DNA of 64,000 nt, taken from contig NZ_QGGG01000003.1 of NCBI RefSeq assembly GCF_003148475.1, positions 1-64,000 of the forward strand, written 5' to 3'. The notes below the pieces were generated by a model that saw only the letters and a list, made by a program, of their open reading frames with translations, was not told the origin of the DNA and ran no database searches. Both the position numbers and the translations under genes were made by a program. Numbering within the stretch: the first letter of the stretch is position 1; every line of letters starts with the position of its first letter. Below are positions 1-9,073 of the stretch, one piece after another. Origin of the DNA: Pseudaminobacter salicylatoxidans (GTDB lineage: Bacteria; Pseudomonadota; Alphaproteobacteria; Rhizobiales; Rhizobiaceae).

Positions 1-81
1 CTACGTGCGGCTGAAAATCACAGGTCGCCGCCTCAACGAGCCGCCCCGACGGCGAACGCCGCAGATGGCTCAATCCTTAAG

Positions 82-1020
82 TTAGCGCTTATGGGTGCAA
101 GGCCCCGCAGCCAATGTCGCCTCCGAGCAGAAGAGGATGCTTTGCAGCTTGCTCCACTGCACCCATTTGACGGAACCGAAAGCGAGCCAGTCAGGCGCGA
201 TGCCGGATTGAACTCGTAGCTCGAGCGACTGCGGCATGACAGCCGAACTGGTCACCTCCGTGCTTTTGCCGAGAAACGGGTTGTCCGGTCTGATGAACCC
301 CGGAATCTGCCTCAGATCCAGCGTTCCGTAAACCTTGTCCAGCTTGACCTCGGAATTGTAGACGAGGCTCGCGCGCAGTGCGATTTCGGGAATTTCGTAA
401 GCCGTTCCGATGCGCCAGCCCGTCCCGTTGGCGGCCATGTCCAGCCGACCGATACCATTTCCGAAAAGATTGCTGCCGGTCATCGTCGGAACCGGCGCTA
501 CAAGGCGCTCCTGGAAGCCGTCCAGTTCCTGATAAGAAAGCCCGCCAAGGAAGCGAAGCTGGCCAGGCCCAACCTGGAACTTGTAGGAGCAGGTCGCCGC
601 GTAGCTGTGGCTGTTGACCTTGGTTTCGACATTGTCATTGGCGCCCATCCAGTTCGGGCCGGGATCGCTATGGACGCCCCACGGCTGGGAATAGTTCGCG
701 AGACAATCGATGTTTTCACCGAAGCCCGCCTTGAAGCCAATGCGCGGTATCCAGTAGTCGGACGCCGGCTTGACGCCATTCGCGGGGCCGCCGCCGATCC
801 CGTTCGAGCCGATGCCGTTGTCCGGATTGGTGTCGCGGACGTTGTTCAATTTTCGCTGAGGGTTGACATAAGTTGCCGTCGCTTCCGTCGCGAAGCCCGG
901 TTCGAACAGCAGATCGATGTTGTAACCGTCCCGCTCAAGACCTCCTGCGCCGGCTGTCCCCGACCATAAAACAAAGGCAAGGCCCGCACCGAGAAATGCG
1001 CACGGACGCAACAGTGTCAT
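82..1020 (-). CDS. FadL/OmpP1-type outer-membrane transport protein, C-terminally truncated
   Basis: The protein has a signal peptide (residues 1 to about 25, ending in AGA) followed by the GGLERDGYNIDLLF start typical of rhizobial FadL-family beta-barrels, which pass long-chain fatty acids or other hydrophobic substrates across the outer membrane. Family-like blocks continue to about residue 300 (YEIPEIALRASLVYNS, then VKWVQWSKLQSI). The protein stops at 312 residues, whereas family members usually run to about 400 or more, so the last strands and the terminal aromatic residue are missing. None of the three frames of positions 1-81, read on the same strand, continues the family sequence. It is therefore probably a broken gene or one cut by a rearrangement; function is doubtful. 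The family call is firm. Confidence 0.75.
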   Translation of the reverse strand: MTLLRPCAFLGAGLAFVLWSGTAGAGGLERDGYNIDLLFEPGFATEATATYVNPQRKLNNVRDTNPDNGIGSNGIGGGPANGVKPASDYWIPRIGFKAGFGENIDCLANYSQPWGVHSDPGPNWMGANDNVETKVNSHSYAATCSYKFQVGPGQLRFLGGLSYQELDGFQERLVAPVPTMTGSNLFGNGIGRLDMAANGTGWRIGTAYEIPEIALRASLVYNSEVKLDKVYGTLDLRQIPGFIRPDNPFLGKSTEVTSSAVMPQSLELRVQSGIAPDWLAFGSVKWVQWSKLQSILFCSEATLAAGPCTHKR

Positions 1021-1376
1021 TCATGTGTCTCCCCGAATTGATGACCGAGCTAGAACCATTTCCGCATCGGGCTGCAACCGGGTTTTTCGACGTCCCGGGC
1101 CAAAGTGAAAATGCGAGGCCGGACGCAGCTTTTTGCTAGGGTTCGGAAAGGAAAGAAACTGCAGGTTTCCTATTAAAACATGCCTAATAAATGGGCATTC
1201 GCGGCCGAGAAAAGGCGCCAAATCAGCATTATCAGTTCAGAATCATGCGCTTGTTGCATAGCAGCAACATCAGGCAGAAAGTTCCTGGCCGGCCATGACC
1301 CGGTGTGCCAGCGCCGCCCTGCCGAGGCAGCTTGCCGCCCCCGGAAGGGTGGCAAGCAGAATCATCCATCCCGCCG
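1021..1376. other. Intergenic stretch between truncated FadL gene and valS
   Basis: This 356-base stretch lies upstream of the FadL-type gene and downstream of valS, both on the minus strand. Short open frames here have no coding-like composition or ribosome binding site and overlap valS only as shadows. A GC-rich inverted repeat (GCTTGCC / GGCAAGC around 1330-1357) just past the valS stop may help end valS transcription but lacks a T run. Nothing else can be supported. Confidence 0.5.
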
Positions 1377-4160
1377 TCAGCCCGCTTCGCGAACCCGCGC
1401 CAGGGCGAGATTGAGCCGCTCCTGCGTCTCCTGGAATTCGGCAAGCTTCTCGCGTTCACCCGCCACCACTTCGGGCGCGGCGTTGGCAACGAATTTTTCG
1501 TTCGACAGCTTCTTGTGAATGCGGGCGACCTCGTCGGTCACCTTGGCCAGTTCTTTTTGCAGGCGTGCGGCTTCCACCTTCAGGTCGATCAGGCTGCCCA
1601 GCGGCAGACACGCCGTCGCCTCGCCGATCACGATCTGCGCCGAGCCCTTTGGCGCGGCCTCCGCAAAGGTGATTTCCTCGACGCGAGCCAGCCGCTTGAT
1701 CGCCTGATCCTGACGTGCAAGCCGCTCGCGGGTCGCCTCGTTGGCGCCCACCATCGCCAACGGCGCCATGGCGGCCGGAGGCACGTTCATTTCGGAACGC
1801 ACCGAGCGGATGCCTGTGACCAGATCGACCAGCCAGTTGATTTCGGCAGCCGCCTCGGCGTCTTCGAAGGAAGGCTCGGGCCACGTGGCGTGGCAGATCA
1901 GCGAGGAACGCTCCTGCCCCTCACCCGCGGTAAGCGCCCACAGTTCCTCGGTCATGAACGGCATGAAGGGGTGCAGCAGCTTGTAGATTTCGTCGAGCAC
2001 GAAAGCCGCGACCGCGCGGCTTTCCACCTTGGCCTGCTCGTCATCGCCCATGAAGACCGGCTTGAGCAGTTCCAGATACCAGTCGCAGAACAGGTTCCAG
2101 ACGAATTTGTAAGCCGCCCCAGCCGCCTCGTTGAAACGGTAGCTGGTGAGGCCTTCCGTCACCTCGCGCGTGGCGCGCGACAGTTCGGTCAGGATCCAGC
2201 GGTTGACGGTCAGCCTGGCGTCCTGCAGCCAGAATTCGTCGTTGCGCTCCACGCCATTCATCTGGGCAAAGCGCGTGGCGTTCCACAGCTTGGTGCCGAA
2301 GTTGCGATAGCCGGCGATACGGGCCGGGTCGAGCTTCACGTCGCGGCCCTGTGCGGCCATGATAGACAAGGTGAAGCGCAGCGCGTCCGCACCATATTCA
2401 TCGACCAGTTCCAGCGGGTCGATGACGTTGCCCTTCGACTTCGACATCTTGGCGCCGTTCTTGTCGCGAACCAGCGCATGCACATAAACCGTGTGGAATG
2501 GCTCCTCCTGCATGAAATGCAGGCCCATCATCATCATGCGAGCGACCCAGAAAAAGATGATGTCGAAACCAGTGACCAGCACGTCGGTCTGGTAGTAGGT
2601 TTCCAGTTCGGGCGTCTTGTCGGGCCAGCCCAGCGTCGAGAACGGCCACAGCGCCGACGAGAACCAGGTGTCCAGAACATCCTCGTCGCGCGTCAGGATA
2701 TCGCCTGGCTGGAAGTTCTCCAGCTTATCCTCGACCCAGGCCTTCCACGGGCCTTCCAGCGCCAGATAGTATTCGACCGCCGCGTCAAGGGCTTCCTCCT
2801 CGCTCTTTTCCACGAAGATGTGGCCATCGGGACCGTACCAGGCGGGAATCTGATGGCCCCACCAGAGCTGGCGCGAAATCGTCCAGGGCTGGATGTTCTC
2901 CATCCAGTCGAAATAGGTCTTTTCCCAGTTCTTCGGAACGAAGTTGGTGCGGCCCTCGCGCACGGAGGCGATGGCCGGCTTGGCCAGCTCGGCCGCGTTC
3001 ACATACCACTGGTCGGTCAGGAAAGGCTCGATCGGCACGCCGCCGCGATCGCCGTGTGGAACCGTATGGCGGTGCGGCTCGATCTTGTCGAGGAACCCGC
3101 CCTCTTCCATGATCTGCACGATCAGCTTGCGCGCCTCGAAGCGATCCATGCCCTGAAGCTGGTCCCACACGCCTTCGCGCATCGGCGTGACTTCAAGGCC
3201 CTCAAGGAAGTCCTCATTATCCTTGATGTTTATCGTCGCTTCGGTCGTCAGTACGCTGACGGCGCGCAGCTTGTGCCGCTTGCCCACCTCGAAGTCGTTG
3301 AAGTCGTGGGCCGGCGTGATCTTGACTGCACCGCTGCCCTTTTCGGGGTCGGAATACTCGTCCGCCACGATCGGGATGCGGCGGCCGACCAGCGGCAACA
3401 CCACATTCTTGCCGATGAGATGCTTGTAGCGCTCATCGTCGGGGTGGACGGCAACGCCGGTGTCGCCCAGCATGGTTTCAGGCCGCGTGGTGGCGACGGT
3501 GATATAGGTGTTCGGATTCTCCGGATCATAGGTTTCACCCTCGATCGGATAGCGAAAGTGCCAGAGGTTGCCATTGACCTCGATCTGCTCCACTTCCAGA
3601 TCGGAGATGGCCGTCAGCAGCTTGGGATCCCAGTTCACAAGGCGCTTGTCCTTGTAGATCAGGCCCTGCTTGTAGAGCGTGACGAAGACTTCCAGAACCG
3701 CCTTCGACAGCCCTTCGTCCATGGTGAAGCGCTCGCGCGACCAGTCGCAGGATGCGCCGAGCCGTCGCAACTGGTTGAAGATCGCGCCGCCGGATTCGGC
3801 CTTCCATTCCCAGACCTTTTCGACGAATTCCGCGCGCGTCAGATCGCGGCGATGGATCTGCTGTTCCATCAGCTTGCGCTCGACCACCATCTGGGTGGCG
3901 ATGCCGGCATGGTCCATGCCCGGCTGCCACAGCACGTTCTTGCCGCGCATGCGCTCGAAACGCACCAGCACGTCCTGAAGCGTGTTGTTGAGCGCATGGC
4001 CCATATGCAGCGAACCGGTGACATTGGGCGGCGGAATTACGATCGAGAAGGCTTCCGCACCCGGCTTGGAACCGGCTCCGGCCTTGAAGGCATCGGCCTC
4101 TTCCCAGAGTCTGGCAATTTTCGGTTCGACGGTCTTGGCGTCGTAAGTCTTCTCAAGCAT
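1377..4160 (-). CDS. valS: Valyl-tRNA synthetase
   Basis: Class I aminoacyl-tRNA synthetase that charges tRNA-Val in the cytoplasm and edits mischarged threonine. The HIGH-type signature is HMGH at residues 52-55, within PPNVTGSLHMGH. The KMSKS loop is an exact KMSKS at residues 571-575. Between them lies the CP1 editing domain, with a TTRPETMLGDT block near residue 225. The C-terminal 70 residues are rich in Lys, Glu and Leu, as expected for the coiled-coil arm that binds tRNA. At 927 residues it is a normal length. The ATG at 4160 begins MLEKTYDAKTVEP, a usual ValS start. It is transcribed away from popZ, which lies 282 bases upstream on the same strand. Confidence 0.98.
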   Translation of the reverse strand: MLEKTYDAKTVEPKIARLWEEADAFKAGAGSKPGAEAFSIVIPPPNVTGSLHMGHALNNTLQDVLVRFERMRGKNVLWQPGMDHAGIATQMVVERKLMEQQIHRRDLTRAEFVEKVWEWKAESGGAIFNQLRRLGASCDWSRERFTMDEGLSKAVLEVFVTLYKQGLIYKDKRLVNWDPKLLTAISDLEVEQIEVNGNLWHFRYPIEGETYDPENPNTYITVATTRPETMLGDTGVAVHPDDERYKHLIGKNVVLPLVGRRIPIVADEYSDPEKGSGAVKITPAHDFNDFEVGKRHKLRAVSVLTTEATINIKDNEDFLEGLEVTPMREGVWDQLQGMDRFEARKLIVQIMEEGGFLDKIEPHRHTVPHGDRGGVPIEPFLTDQWYVNAAELAKPAIASVREGRTNFVPKNWEKTYFDWMENIQPWTISRQLWWGHQIPAWYGPDGHIFVEKSEEEALDAAVEYYLALEGPWKAWVEDKLENFQPGDILTRDEDVLDTWFSSALWPFSTLGWPDKTPELETYYQTDVLVTGFDIIFFWVARMMMMGLHFMQEEPFHTVYVHALVRDKNGAKMSKSKGNVIDPLELVDEYGADALRFTLSIMAAQGRDVKLDPARIAGYRNFGTKLWNATRFAQMNGVERNDEFWLQDARLTVNRWILTELSRATREVTEGLTSYRFNEAAGAAYKFVWNLFCDWYLELLKPVFMGDDEQAKVESRAVAAFVLDEIYKLLHPFMPFMTEELWALTAGEGQERSSLICHATWPEPSFEDAEAAAEINWLVDLVTGIRSVRSEMNVPPAAMAPLAMVGANEATRERLARQDQAIKRLARVEEITFAEAAPKGSAQIVIGEATACLPLGSLIDLKVEAARLQKELAKVTDEVARIHKKLSNEKFVANAAPEVVAGEREKLAEFQETQERLNLALARVREAG

Positions 4161-4442
4161 GGGAAATCGATCCGTTTGTGCGGAATTTTGTACTCCGGTG
4201 TAAATCGGAAGGGCTCTGGCAAGTCAACAGCAGCAGACTGCCTGCCTGCGCTCACTTCACGCCTACCGTACCGCCTGAGTGCCGAAAGACACCGGCCAGC
4301 TGCCTTATGTTGGCGATTGGAGCATGCGCGTAAAGGGTCGGGCGGCGTCAAACCGCTCCGCCAGGCAGCAGCCAAAGACGGCCGCCATCGATTGCCTCCT
4401 TGAAAAGAGGCTATTCCAGGTGCGAAAAATCCAGGTTGGGAC

Positions 4443-5192
4443 TCAGCCGCCGCGCGCGACGCGCTCAATCTCCTCGCGCACAAGGCGCTCGACCAGCGTA
4501 GGCAGGTTGTTGTCCAGCCATTCCTGCAGCATGGGCCGCAGCATTTCGGCGGCCATATCGTCGAGACTCTTGCGGCTGCGCGCGGCAAAGGCTTCCGACA
4601 ATTCACCGAAGGCGGCAGCCACCTGCCGTCCGGTATGCTCCGAAATGATCGCAGGCCTGCCGGGTTCAGGCGTTGCGGCCTGTTCGGATGCAGGCGCGGA
4701 AACGGGTTGGTCAACGCGCGATTCTTCCGGCTCAAGCGGCATTTCCCGCAGCGCGGCCGTCAGTTCGTCGTCATAAGCGGCTTCGGGCTCCGGTCGCGAG
4801 GGTTGCATCTCGGCGGAGGCTTGCACCTGCGCGGCGCTGCTGCTCCATTCCGGCTCAACCTGGGTCGGATTCATCGACTCCTGTCGGTCTGCTGCCACCG
4901 CTTCGGACGCCAGCGCCGCTTCAGCCGCAAGTTCGTTTTCCGCGTCGGAAAGGCTCGCCTGCACCTCGGACAGCGAGGATGATTTGTAAGGATCGGTTGC
5001 GCGCGCCGCGCGCAACTCGGCGCGGAAGGCATCAACCTCGATCACGGCATTGTCGAGACGGGTATCCGCCGCTTCGCCGGTCGCCTCGTCGGGCCCCTTG
5101 CGGACGCTGTCGCTGTCTTCGATGATCCTGCGGATGGAGGCCAGTATCTCCTCCATCGAAGGTTCGCGCTGTACGCTGCTCGTCTGTGCCAT
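4443..5192 (-). CDS. popZ: PopZ-type cell pole-organising protein (DUF2497)
   Basis: PopZ forms a polar protein matrix in alphaproteobacteria that anchors the chromosome origin through ParB and recruits cell-cycle regulators. The three expected parts are visible. There is a short N-terminal helix (SMEEILASIRRIIEDSD, residues about 13-29). Next comes a long acidic, proline-, serine- and alanine-rich linker. Last is a conserved C-terminal helical oligomerisation region from about residue 195 to the end, with LRPMLQEWLDNNLPTLVERL then VREEIERVARGG. I chose the ATG at 5192 (249 residues, MAQTSSVQREP) because the conserved N-terminal motif begins just after it; the 42 upstream residues of the open frame look non-conserved. 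Its position next to valS is common in rhizobia. Confidence 0.92.
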   Translation of the reverse strand: MAQTSSVQREPSMEEILASIRRIIEDSDSVRKGPDEATGEAADTRLDNAVIEVDAFRAELRAARATDPYKSSSLSEVQASLSDAENELAAEAALASEAVAADRQESMNPTQVEPEWSSSAAQVQASAEMQPSRPEPEAAYDDELTAALREMPLEPEESRVDQPVSAPASEQAATPEPGRPAIISEHTGRQVAAAFGELSEAFAARSRKSLDDMAAEMLRPMLQEWLDNNLPTLVERLVREEIERVARGG

Positions 5193-5343
5193 CGTCACGT
5201 CCGCCGCCCCACATTCCAGGATCGTTCGCGATCCAGCCGCGAACGAATCAACCTGCTCTAACGTAGCGCGCTGACGGGAGTCCGAGAATCCCCAAAGTCG
5301 GGGCACTTTCGATTTCAACAGATTAGAAAGGAATCGTGAACAT

Positions 5344-5369
5344 GAAAAAGGGCGCCCGAAAGCGCCCCG
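5344..5369 (-). terminator. Rho-independent terminator after the TolC-type gene
   Basis: Read on the minus strand, a GGGCGC / GCGCCC stem with a TTTCG-type loop is followed directly by TTTTTC. It lies 25-50 bases beyond the stop codon of the TolC-family gene. Confidence 0.8.
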
Positions 5370-5393
5370 ATTCGAAACACGATCCCGTCGAAC

Positions 5394-6779
5394 TCAGCGA
5401 CCGTCCGGCGTGCGCAGGCCGAACCACTTGTCCTTGACGGCCTTGTAGTGCTCTTCCGGCTTGTATTCGGCCACCTGCAATCCCAGCCGCGACGCATAGA
5501 GCTGACCCGTCGCCTGCAGAATGCCGTAGCTCGCCACGACAAGCTGGTTCTGCGAATTGGCAAGGTTGATCTGCGCGGTGATGACATCCTGCTGCGAGGT
5601 CAGCACGTCCAGCGTGGTGCGCTGGCCGACATTGCGCTCCTCGATGACACCGTTCAGGGCGAGCTGCGCGGCCGAAATGGCCGTGCGGTTGGCGACCACG
5701 CCTTCGCGCGCGGAATTGTAGGCCGACCACGCCGAAGCGACGGCAGCGCGAACCTGATCGCGCGCCACATCGACCTGGATGCGCGCCTGGCCGAGCGATT
5801 CCTTGTTCTGTCGCACCTGCGCCGATACACGGCCACCCTGGTAGATCGGCACCGTCAAGGTCGCGCCGATCTGCGCGGCGTTGTAGCTCTGGTTGCTCAC
5901 CCCCGGCAGGCCGGTATTCGGATTGATGCCGTGGCTTTCCTGAAAATTGCGCGACATGGAGGCCGAGCCGGAAAGCTGCGGGAGCAACTGGCCTTCGGCC
6001 GACTTGACCGCAAAACCAGCAGAATCGACCAGATGCTGGTTGGCCAGAATCGCCGGGTGGCGCGCGGAGGCTACCGCATAGGCCTGATCGAGGCTCTTCG
6101 GCAGCATTTTTGCCAGCGGCGACGCGGCATTGAGCTTGCCCGGCTGGTCGCCAACGATCTGGCGATAGGTCGCCTCGCTGACCGCGACCTGCGCCCGCGC
6201 GGCCGCAAGCTGAGCCTGACCGTTGGAAAGCGCGGCTTCCACCTGCGCAACGTCGGTGCGCGTTCCCTCACCCACTTCGAGACGCGAACGCGCCGCACGA
6301 ACCTGTTCGTCGAGGAATTTGAGATTCTGCTCGCGCAGGACGGCTATCTGTCGGTCACGAATGACGTCCATGTAAGCCTGCGCGGCACCAAACAGCGTGT
6401 TCATTTCGCTGTTGCGCAGATTTTCGTTCGCGGCGAACACCTGCGATTCGGCACCCTGCACGTTGTTGTAGGTCTGGAAACCGTCGAAAAGCGTCTGGTT
6501 CAACTGCACGGCAAAGCTGCTGGCAGTGATGCGCGTGCCATTGTTCGATGTATAGCTGAAATTGCCGACACCGGTCACCGTCGGGCGATATCCGGACTTG
6601 GCGATGGCGACGCTTTCGTCGGTCACGCGTACGCCGGCACGGCCGGAATTCAGTGTGGAATTGTTCTGATACGCCTTGGACAGCGCGCCCAGAATGGTTT
6701 CAGCCGAACCCGAATATGTGGAGAGCGCGGTGGCAGACAAAAAGACGGCGGCAAAAATGCCTTTGCGTACAAATGACAC
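5394..6779 (-). CDS. TolC-family outer-membrane efflux channel protein
   Basis: TolC-type proteins form trimeric outer-membrane ducts that complete type I secretion systems and RND or MFS efflux pumps. The 461-residue protein has a signal peptide of about 26 residues (MSFVRKGIFAAVFLSATALS, ending GSA). It then shows the internal duplication of the family: long helical segments rich in Ala, Gln and Asn alternate with short strand segments. Typical blocks are VRAAVASAWSAYNSAREGV and VIEERNVGQRTTLDVLTSQQ near the C-terminus. No adaptor or pump gene is adjacent, so its partners are elsewhere. The start ATG at 6779 gives a proper signal peptide. A clear terminator follows the gene. Confidence 0.93.
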   Translation of the reverse strand: MSFVRKGIFAAVFLSATALSTYSGSAETILGALSKAYQNNSTLNSGRAGVRVTDESVAIAKSGYRPTVTGVGNFSYTSNNGTRITASSFAVQLNQTLFDGFQTYNNVQGAESQVFAANENLRNSEMNTLFGAAQAYMDVIRDRQIAVLREQNLKFLDEQVRAARSRLEVGEGTRTDVAQVEAALSNGQAQLAAARAQVAVSEATYRQIVGDQPGKLNAASPLAKMLPKSLDQAYAVASARHPAILANQHLVDSAGFAVKSAEGQLLPQLSGSASMSRNFQESHGINPNTGLPGVSNQSYNAAQIGATLTVPIYQGGRVSAQVRQNKESLGQARIQVDVARDQVRAAVASAWSAYNSAREGVVANRTAISAAQLALNGVIEERNVGQRTTLDVLTSQQDVITAQINLANSQNQLVVASYGILQATGQLYASRLGLQVAEYKPEEHYKAVKDKWFGLRTPDGR

Positions 6780-6959
6780 GACTTATCCCTCATCCGTTTC
6801 AGTAGGAGCCGCATCGATTCGGCGAGCCGGGCGCCCGCTTCGTTGATCCGTCAATGCTCCCTGCTGACCCCTCTTCCCCCACTCAAAGGCACGAGTACTC
6901 AGCAATGATGATTCGACATTAAGCCACCACGGCAGCGAGGCAGTCGCAAGACATTCCCA

Positions 6960-7634
6960 TCAAAATTCGAAAGTATGAACACGTTCGAATCCGGGCAGTG
7001 GCCGAATTGCCGCATTAAATGCCCTGCGGCCGGTGACAACGCCAGTAGTCTTTAAAAACAGACGAGCAACACCGGCGTTACCCAGGCCCTCGACCGCCAC
7101 CAGGCGACCGCCATCCTTGAGCTGCTCGAGCAGTGCCTGCGGCAGTTCCTCGATCGCGCCATTGATGAAAATGGCATCGTAAGGCGCCTCGGCGGCGTAA
7201 CCGTCCTGCAACAGGCCCTGCACCACCGCGACATTGTCGTAACCGAGATGCGAAAGCGTTGAGGACGCCTGTTCGGCAAGCACCGGGTCGCTTTCCAGCG
7301 CCACCACCGAACTTGCCAGACGCGACAGCACCGCAGACGAATAGCCGGTGCCGCAGCCGATATCGAGAACGAAGTCGGTGGAGCGAATTCCCGCCAGCTG
7401 CGCCAGCTTGGCGAAGGGCGACGGCTCCATCAGATAGCGCGCCGGCTTGCCGGGTTCGGCCGGCGAAATCTCGATATCCTCATCGATATAGGCAAGTTCG
7501 CGCCGCCGGGCGCTCACAAAAGCCTCGCGCGGCACGGTAAGCATGGCCTCCAATATGGCGGTGTCCGTCACGTCGGTTGTGCGGATCTGGCCGTCGACCA
7601 TTTTCACGCGCTGTTCGGTAAAATCAGTATCCAT
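6960..7634 (-). CDS. Protein-L-isoaspartate O-methyltransferase family protein
   Basis: SAM-dependent methyltransferase of the PCMT family, which in the classical case methylates abnormal isoaspartyl residues to start their repair. The SAM-binding glycine loop is VLDIGCGTGYSSAVLS, followed by the acidic residue of motif II (VALESD). The N-terminal MVDGQIRTTDVTD block and YIDEDIEISP are typical of the alphaproteobacterial branch that sits upstream of tolC in many rhizobia. I chose the ATG at 7634 (224 residues, MDTDFTEQRVKMV) because conservation begins there. Activity on isoaspartate is inferred from the family; this branch may have another substrate. Confidence 0.85.
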   Translation of the reverse strand: MDTDFTEQRVKMVDGQIRTTDVTDTAILEAMLTVPREAFVSARRRELAYIDEDIEISPAEPGKPARYLMEPSPFAKLAQLAGIRSTDFVLDIGCGTGYSSAVLSRLASSVVALESDPVLAEQASSTLSHLGYDNVAVVQGLLQDGYAAEAPYDAIFINGAIEELPQALLEQLKDGGRLVAVEGLGNAGVARLFLKTTGVVTGRRAFNAAIRPLPGFERVHTFEF

Positions 7635-7720
7635 GCCCAAAACAACCCGTCTCGGCGCCAGAGATGCGCATTTCATTGCGGGTAGAACGGCAGATCCCGA
7701 ATCGGATCACGGCAGCAGAT

Positions 7721-7794
7721 TGGAGGCCTCGCCCGGAATCGAACCGGGGTGCAAGGATTTGCAGTCCTCTGCGTAACCACTCCGCCACGAGGCC
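7721..7794 (-). tRNA. tRNA-Cys (GCA)
   Basis: On the minus strand the acceptor stem GGCCTCG pairs with CGAGGCC, followed by discriminator T and an encoded CCA. The anticodon loop carries GCA within ACTGCAAAT. The T arm CCCGG-TTCGATT-CCGGG is intact. The gene is 74 nucleotides including CCA. Confidence 0.97.
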
Positions 7795-7967
7795 TCGCCG
7801 CTGCCGGCGCTCTACGCGGGTTCAATATGTTAGCCCCTATCGCGCGTCAAGCCGCTCGCATCCATTCTGAACAAAATCCCCCGCCTCGTTCCGAATGGCC
7901 ACTTTTCCGTCGTATCGGCTCGGCCATGCCCGGCATACCGTCACCGGCAAGAGCGACGTATGCGTAA

Positions 7968-7998
7968 AATCGGGGCGATCCCTAGGATCGCCCCGATT
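7968..7998 (-). terminator. Strong hairpin terminator after the RcnB-like gene
   Basis: A perfect 14-bp stem (AATCGGGGCGATCC / GGATCGCCCCGATT) with a 3-base loop lies 16 bases past the stop codon of the minus-strand RcnB-like gene. On the minus strand it ends in GATTTTAC, a short T run. Confidence 0.8.
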
Positions 7999-8013
7999 GC
8001 AGGTTTCGGTCGC

Positions 8014-8382
8014 TTAACGGCCAGCCACGATGCCCGCGATGATGCCCGAGGCCAGGTTGACCAGCATGTAATTGTTGTCGACGCGCACCCACTGCTGCCC
8101 GTGACCGGGGCGCTTCAGTCCATGGCGATGATAGTCGCGCACCGCGGGGCGACGCTTCCAGTCCGACAGTCGCTTGCCCTTGCTCCAATGGGACCGATAG
8201 TGCTTCTTCTGGACCTTGTGCGGAGCAACCGGCTTGTGCGCCGACGGCCGATGCGCGGAAGGCTTGTGGCTCTGGGCGTTCTTGTGGCGATATTCCACCT
8301 GATGCCCATAGCCCTGCGCCTGCGCCGCGACCGGCGCCACAAGGATGGAGAGTGCGGTAAAAGCAAGGGCGATGCGCTTCAT
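8014..8382 (-). CDS. RcnB-family small secreted basic protein
   Basis: A 122-residue protein with a clean signal peptide (residues 1-22, ending AQA). A histidine- and lysine-rich middle follows, with repeated HKP and SAHRP units, and then the RcnB-family C-terminal block (WSKGKRLSDW, VRDYHRHGLKRP, QWVRVDNNYMLVNLASGIIAG). In Escherichia coli RcnB is a periplasmic protein that modulates nickel and cobalt homeostasis. In rhizobia this family is widespread and mostly uncharacterised. The His-rich stretch (about residues 32-62) could bind metal, but that is inference. The gene stands alone between tRNA-Cys and a small membrane-protein gene and ends at a strong hairpin. Confidence 0.85.
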   Translation of the reverse strand: MKRIALAFTALSILVAPVAAQAQGYGHQVEYRHKNAQSHKPSAHRPSAHKPVAPHKVQKKHYRSHWSKGKRLSDWKRRPAVRDYHRHGLKRPGHGQQWVRVDNNYMLVNLASGIIAGIVAGR

Positions 8383-8528
8383 TGGGAGGTTCCTTTCCTG
8401 ATTGGATAAGGCGACCCTAGCGTCCGCCCGATGAACGCAAACTGAATGGAAGAATTACATTTCCGTAATGAAATCCGTATCTTGACGCATGCGTTTCACA
8501 AGCAGGCGCCGACTGGCCTCGCGTCCGT

Positions 8529-8807
8529 TCAATCGCGCTTCCCGTTCCGTTGCCACCAGCGCCCCAGCTTGACCGCGCCCTTGCGACGGTAGCGGCGTAC
8601 CAGCGCGAACTCGTAGGAAAGCACGAGCAGACCGACGGGAATCATCCAGAAACCGAGAATCGGCAAAAATCCGAGAAATCCAAGAAATGTGAGACCGATG
8701 CCCAGCGCGATGCGCTTGCCGCGCGATTCCGGCAGCGGGATCTCGCGCCCGAGAATCGTGATTCTGCGGCGCGGCGTATTTTCGTCGGTGGTTTCGGGGT
8801 CCGCCAT
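8529..8807 (-). CDS. Small two-helix membrane protein, unknown function
   Basis: A 92-residue protein with a charged N-terminus (about 30 residues, including the short motif ITILGREIPLPESRGKRIA). One hydrophobic hairpin follows (about residues 34-68, GIGLTFLGFLGFLPILGFWMIPVGLLVLSYEFA), and then a strongly basic tail. It resembles small PGPGW-type or hypothetical membrane proteins common in rhizobia, but I cannot assign a function. The coding-like composition and the regular ATG start support a real gene. It is transcribed alone, leftward. Confidence 0.75.
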   Translation of the reverse strand: MADPETTDENTPRRRITILGREIPLPESRGKRIALGIGLTFLGFLGFLPILGFWMIPVGLLVLSYEFALVRRYRRKGAVKLGRWWQRNGKRD

Positions 8808-8998
8808 CAGCGTCCTGTCTGCTTTTTCACGTTGAAACGGATACCAAGCCGGTGCCAGCCACCGGCGATGCAGCCCTCATATGAGATATTTACGCCTGTT
8901 TTCGAGAGCGGCGCAGAAATTTCGGGGAAAATGCATTTTCGCGCTTTGCAAAGCTGAAAGGGGTTTGCTATAGGCTGCCTCGTTCACATGAGCGCTGT

Positions 8999-9073
8999 TC
9001 CCCGGTAGCTCAGCGGTAGAGCAACCGGCTGTTAACCGGTTGGTCGCTGGTTCGAATCCGGCCCGGGGAGCCA
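8999..9073 (+). tRNA. tRNA-Asn (GTT)
   Basis: Acceptor stem TCCCCGG pairs with CCGGGGA, discriminator G, encoded CCA. The anticodon loop in GGCTGTTAACC carries GTT. The D arm (GCTCAGCGGTAGAGC) and T arm (CTGG-TTCGAAT-CCGG) are intact. The gene is 75 nucleotides including CCA. Confidence 0.97.

Noticed and set aside
2-85. Possible 3' end of a plus-strand gene entering from the left (stop TAG at 83-85)
   Set aside because: Only 27 codons are visible, with no recognisable motif, and the frame overlaps the FadL stop; too little to support.
1173-1355. Short minus-strand frame downstream of valS
   Set aside because: No ribosome binding site, no motif and poor composition.
1305-4403. A 1032-codon plus-strand open frame opposite valS
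   Set aside because: It is antisense to a complete, well-conserved valS and has Arg/His/Leu-rich composition typical of shadows in GC-rich DNA.
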